Shown one piece after another: positions 5,851 through 7,395 of a stretch of DNA of 7,395 nucleotides. The notes under the pieces are model-generated. The model ran no database searches, was not told the DNA's origin, and was given only the letters and a program-made list of their open reading frames with translations. This DNA comes from Candidatus Zixiibacteriota bacterium (lineage in GTDB: Bacteria > Zixibacteria > MSB-5A5 > GN15 > PGXB01), in contig DAOWOO010000063.1 of NCBI GenBank assembly GCA_030642025.1, positions 1 through 7,395 on the forward strand, in the 5' to 3' direction. The first letter of the stretch is position 1, and each line of letters begins with the position of its first letter. The translations under genes and the position numbers were made by a program.

Positions 5851-6534
5851 ATGGGCAATTCTATCAGCGAAAACAAATCGGCGGTAAATCGCCGGAAAGA
5901 TGATATAATTCGATATCTGAGGGAGCGCGATTTCAACTCTCTTTTGCAGTGGGCGCAATCACAGCGCACATCCATTCGAACCATTTCATCTCTTCTGTTC
6001 GATAGCGACCCACTGGTGCGTTGGCGAGCCATCGAGGGGATAGGCCTGATCGCGGGACTGAAGGCACAGCATGATACCGAATCGGTCCGACGGCTGATAC
6101 GACGTCTGCTGTGGCTGATGAGCGACGAGTCCGGAGGTATATGCTGGTACGCCCCTGAAGCAATAGGCGAAATCCTGGTTAATGTCCCCCAAATGCGGGC
6201 AGAGTTTATACATGTCCTGGTTTCATTTGCCGATGAAGAACCGTTTGAAGCCGGGGTGAGGTGGGCGATTTACCGTTTGGCGCCCGTTGTGAAAACAAAC
6301 AGCGAGCAGTATCAGGTGTTAAAAGAGCAGACAGACAGGATTAAGGCCACGCTGTCACACGACAACCCGCGGATCAGGGGAACATCGGTTCTGGCCTTGA
6401 GAGCGCTGGGTGTAAAGATAATACCGGGTAAGATCAAATCATCGTCGGATACCGACGATACATTTCCATTTTATGATTATGATTCCGGCAAATTAAGAGA
6501 TATCAAAGTCTCCGATAATATCGAATCTGCATAA
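5851..6534 (+). CDS. HEAT-repeat protein, DVU0298-like
   Basis: A soluble protein of 227 residues with no signal peptide or membrane segment. It is all-helical, with HEAT-type repeats: 'LLFDSDPLVRWRAIEGIGLIAG' as the first (about 48-69), a central segment with 'SDESGGICWYAPEAIGEI' (91-108), a third around 'EAGVRWAIYRLAPV' (133-146), and a last around 'DNPRIRGTSVLALRALG' (171-187). The Glu-Ser-Gly-Gly-Ile-x-Trp-x-Ala-Pro-Glu-Ala segment is what I recall from the conserved Desulfovibrio DVU0298 family; its biochemical role is unknown to me, and HEAT arrays usually bind proteins. The tail ('TFPFYDYDSGKLRDIKV') is an acidic/aromatic end rather than a repeat. A weak GGGA lies 9 bases before the ATG. 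The 121-base gap upstream suggests its own promoter, so it is probably not co-transcribed with the Wzz-like gene. Confidence 0.82.
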   Translation: MGNSISENKSAVNRRKDDIIRYLRERDFNSLLQWAQSQRTSIRTISSLLFDSDPLVRWRAIEGIGLIAGLKAQHDTESVRRLIRRLLWLMSDESGGICWYAPEAIGEILVNVPQMRAEFIHVLVSFADEEPFEAGVRWAIYRLAPVVKTNSEQYQVLKEQTDRIKATLSHDNPRIRGTSVLALRALGVKIIPGKIKSSSDTDDTFPFYDYDSGKLRDIKVSDNIESA

Positions 6535-6569
6535 CAACGGTGATTTTTAGACAATTATCTGGAAATAGG

Positions 6570-6592
6570 AGGCGGATAGAACTCATCCGCCT
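6570..6592. terminator. Bidirectional hairpin between convergent genes
   Basis: AGGCGGAT (6570-6577) and ATCCGCCT (6585-6592) form a perfect, GC-rich 8-base-pair stem with a 7-base loop. It lies 36 bases after the HEAT-repeat stop and 18 bases after the stop of the minus-strand YkgJ-family gene, so it could serve both. Neither side has a clear T-tract, so it is a terminator by position and stem, not a textbook intrinsic one. Confidence 0.55.
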
Positions 6593-6609
6593 GAAAATTC
6601 AGAGAATAT

Positions 6610-7395
6610 TTACTTTGCGGAAGGCTTGCTCTTTTCCTTCAATTCTTTCTCTTTGGCCGCGAGGGTATCCGGTTTGATGGTGATTGTTTTTTCTCCAAAC
6701 AGCGAGAAGCGCAACCATTTGTAGCCGAATTTAAGAAGTTCCAAATCATCTTTTTCAATCTTCTTTTTTGTATCGTCATCGACTTCGAAACGGTCGAAAA
6801 ATGTACTTCTGAAAAGGAATTTTCGGAAACTGTCGAGATTATAGCAGGCGGTATAAAACATCTCGACTTTTCTGGGATCAAGTGCCTGGCCGGCTTCGTC
6901 AAAACCCCGGTGAAGTGTCAATTGCTTATAATCCTCGCCGGCTTCATTATATTCTTTTATCCCCTGATCATCCAGCCATTGCCCAATGGTCTGTTTATGA
7001 TCTTCTTCAAAGCCCTTGCAGACGGATTCCTTCAGCAGGAAATAGAACTCCTCTGCGACTTCCGGATGGTTATCGCCGGGCGAGGCCAGTCCCAGGGGAT
7101 ACATCCGGCAGGCCCAGGGTCGGTCGGAATAAACAGTGCATCCTTTCTCCGAGACAAAGGGACAAGTTTTCTTATCGTCATCCTTCATTTTAAGAAGGAC
7201 AATGGGATGTTTTAAATTCTTGTCAAACGGGGAGATTGTGTACTTGTCAAGAAATTCCCGAGAATTAATGTTCAGGCTGTTTTTCAATCTGAGGATGTCA
7301 TACGGTGTCAGAAATATATTCACATCACGGCAACACTCATTGAAACAGGGGACACCTGCGTGGCATTTAAAGCAAAATGAATCATTTACCGAAAG
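6610..7395 (-). CDS. YkgJ-family cysteine-cluster protein (5' partial)
   Basis: The frame is open from the right edge of the window to the TAA at 6610-6612, giving 261 visible residues. The GTG at 7321-7323 is internal: the codons before it encode 'CFKCHAGVPCFNECCRD', the Cys cluster (Cys 8, 11, 17, 21 and 22 of the visible part) that defines the family. It runs straight into 'VNIFLTPYDILRLK' and then the second cluster 'TCPFVSEKGCTVYSDRPWAC' with 'RMYPLG' (Cys 78, 86 and 96). Further Cys lie at 126 and 184. YkgJ proteins (formerly UPF0153) are predicted to bind zinc or an iron-sulfur cluster; the function is unknown. The C-terminal half is a lineage-type extension that is aromatic, then Lys/Glu-rich. 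The real start is just beyond the window, probably only a few codons. It converges on the HEAT-repeat gene. Confidence 0.88.
   Translation of the reverse strand, partial: LSVNDSFCFKCHAGVPCFNECCRDVNIFLTPYDILRLKNSLNINSREFLDKYTISPFDKNLKHPIVLLKMKDDDKKTCPFVSEKGCTVYSDRPWACRMYPLGLASPGDNHPEVAEEFYFLLKESVCKGFEEDHKQTIGQWLDDQGIKEYNEAGEDYKQLTLHRGFDEAGQALDPRKVEMFYTACYNLDSFRKFLFRSTFFDRFEVDDDTKKKIEKDDLELLKFGYKWLRFSLFGEKTITIKPDTLAAKEKELKEKSKPSAK

Noticed and set aside
6882..7215. Plus-strand frames of about 100 codons opposite the YkgJ-like gene, one with a hydrophobic start
   Set aside because: The hydrophobic look comes from the complement of Lys/Glu/Asn-rich codons; the minus-strand frame has clear family motifs.

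Overview
The window looks like a chromosomal segment of an uncultured Gram-negative bacterium, probably from the FCB/candidate-phylum range. Zixibacteria-like lineages are my best guess, not a demonstrated assignment. The reasons are the repeated fibronectin III domains of the 'DDTTPPSAIDDL...APGDDGDIG' style, the C-terminal 'YPNPYNP' secretion/anchoring-type domain, the HEAT-repeat protein resembling Desulfovibrio DVU0298, and the YkgJ-type cysteine-cluster protein. I see no tRNA, rRNA, CRISPR array or insertion sequence. Coding density is high and no gap exceeds about 150 bases.

Layout. (1) 1-1673, plus: the 3' part of a large secreted beta-helix / Ig-like / FN3 / sorting-domain protein whose start lies outside the window. 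(2) 1723-2998, minus: a two-gene operon of a stand-alone acyl-carrier-type protein followed by an NAD-synthase-family ATP-pyrophosphatase. (3) 2999-3144: an AT-rich divergent promoter region. (4) 3145-5729, plus: a second NAD-synthase-family protein, paralogous to the first, then a Wzz/GumC-type polysaccharide co-polymerase with no kinase domain. (5) 5851-6534, plus: a HEAT-repeat protein. (6) 6610-7395, minus: a YkgJ-family cysteine-cluster protein that runs off the right edge. A strong hairpin separates (5) and (6), which converge.

How the genes may work together. The most interesting block is 1723-5729. Two full-length NadE-like synthetases of almost equal size (324 and 321 residues) stand back to back around a carrier protein and next to a polysaccharide chain-length gene. 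Both keep the SGGIDS pyrophosphatase loop and share an extra segment of about 50 residues that compact ammonia-dependent NAD synthases do not have in this form. Neither has a glutaminase domain. One ordinary reading is duplicated NAD synthase. A more interesting reading, which is inference, is that they adenylate and amidate (or otherwise couple an amine to) a carboxylate held on the carrier protein or on a sugar, as part of making or decorating a surface glycan. The HEAT-repeat and cysteine-cluster genes at the right look like unrelated housekeeping or conserved hypothetical genes.
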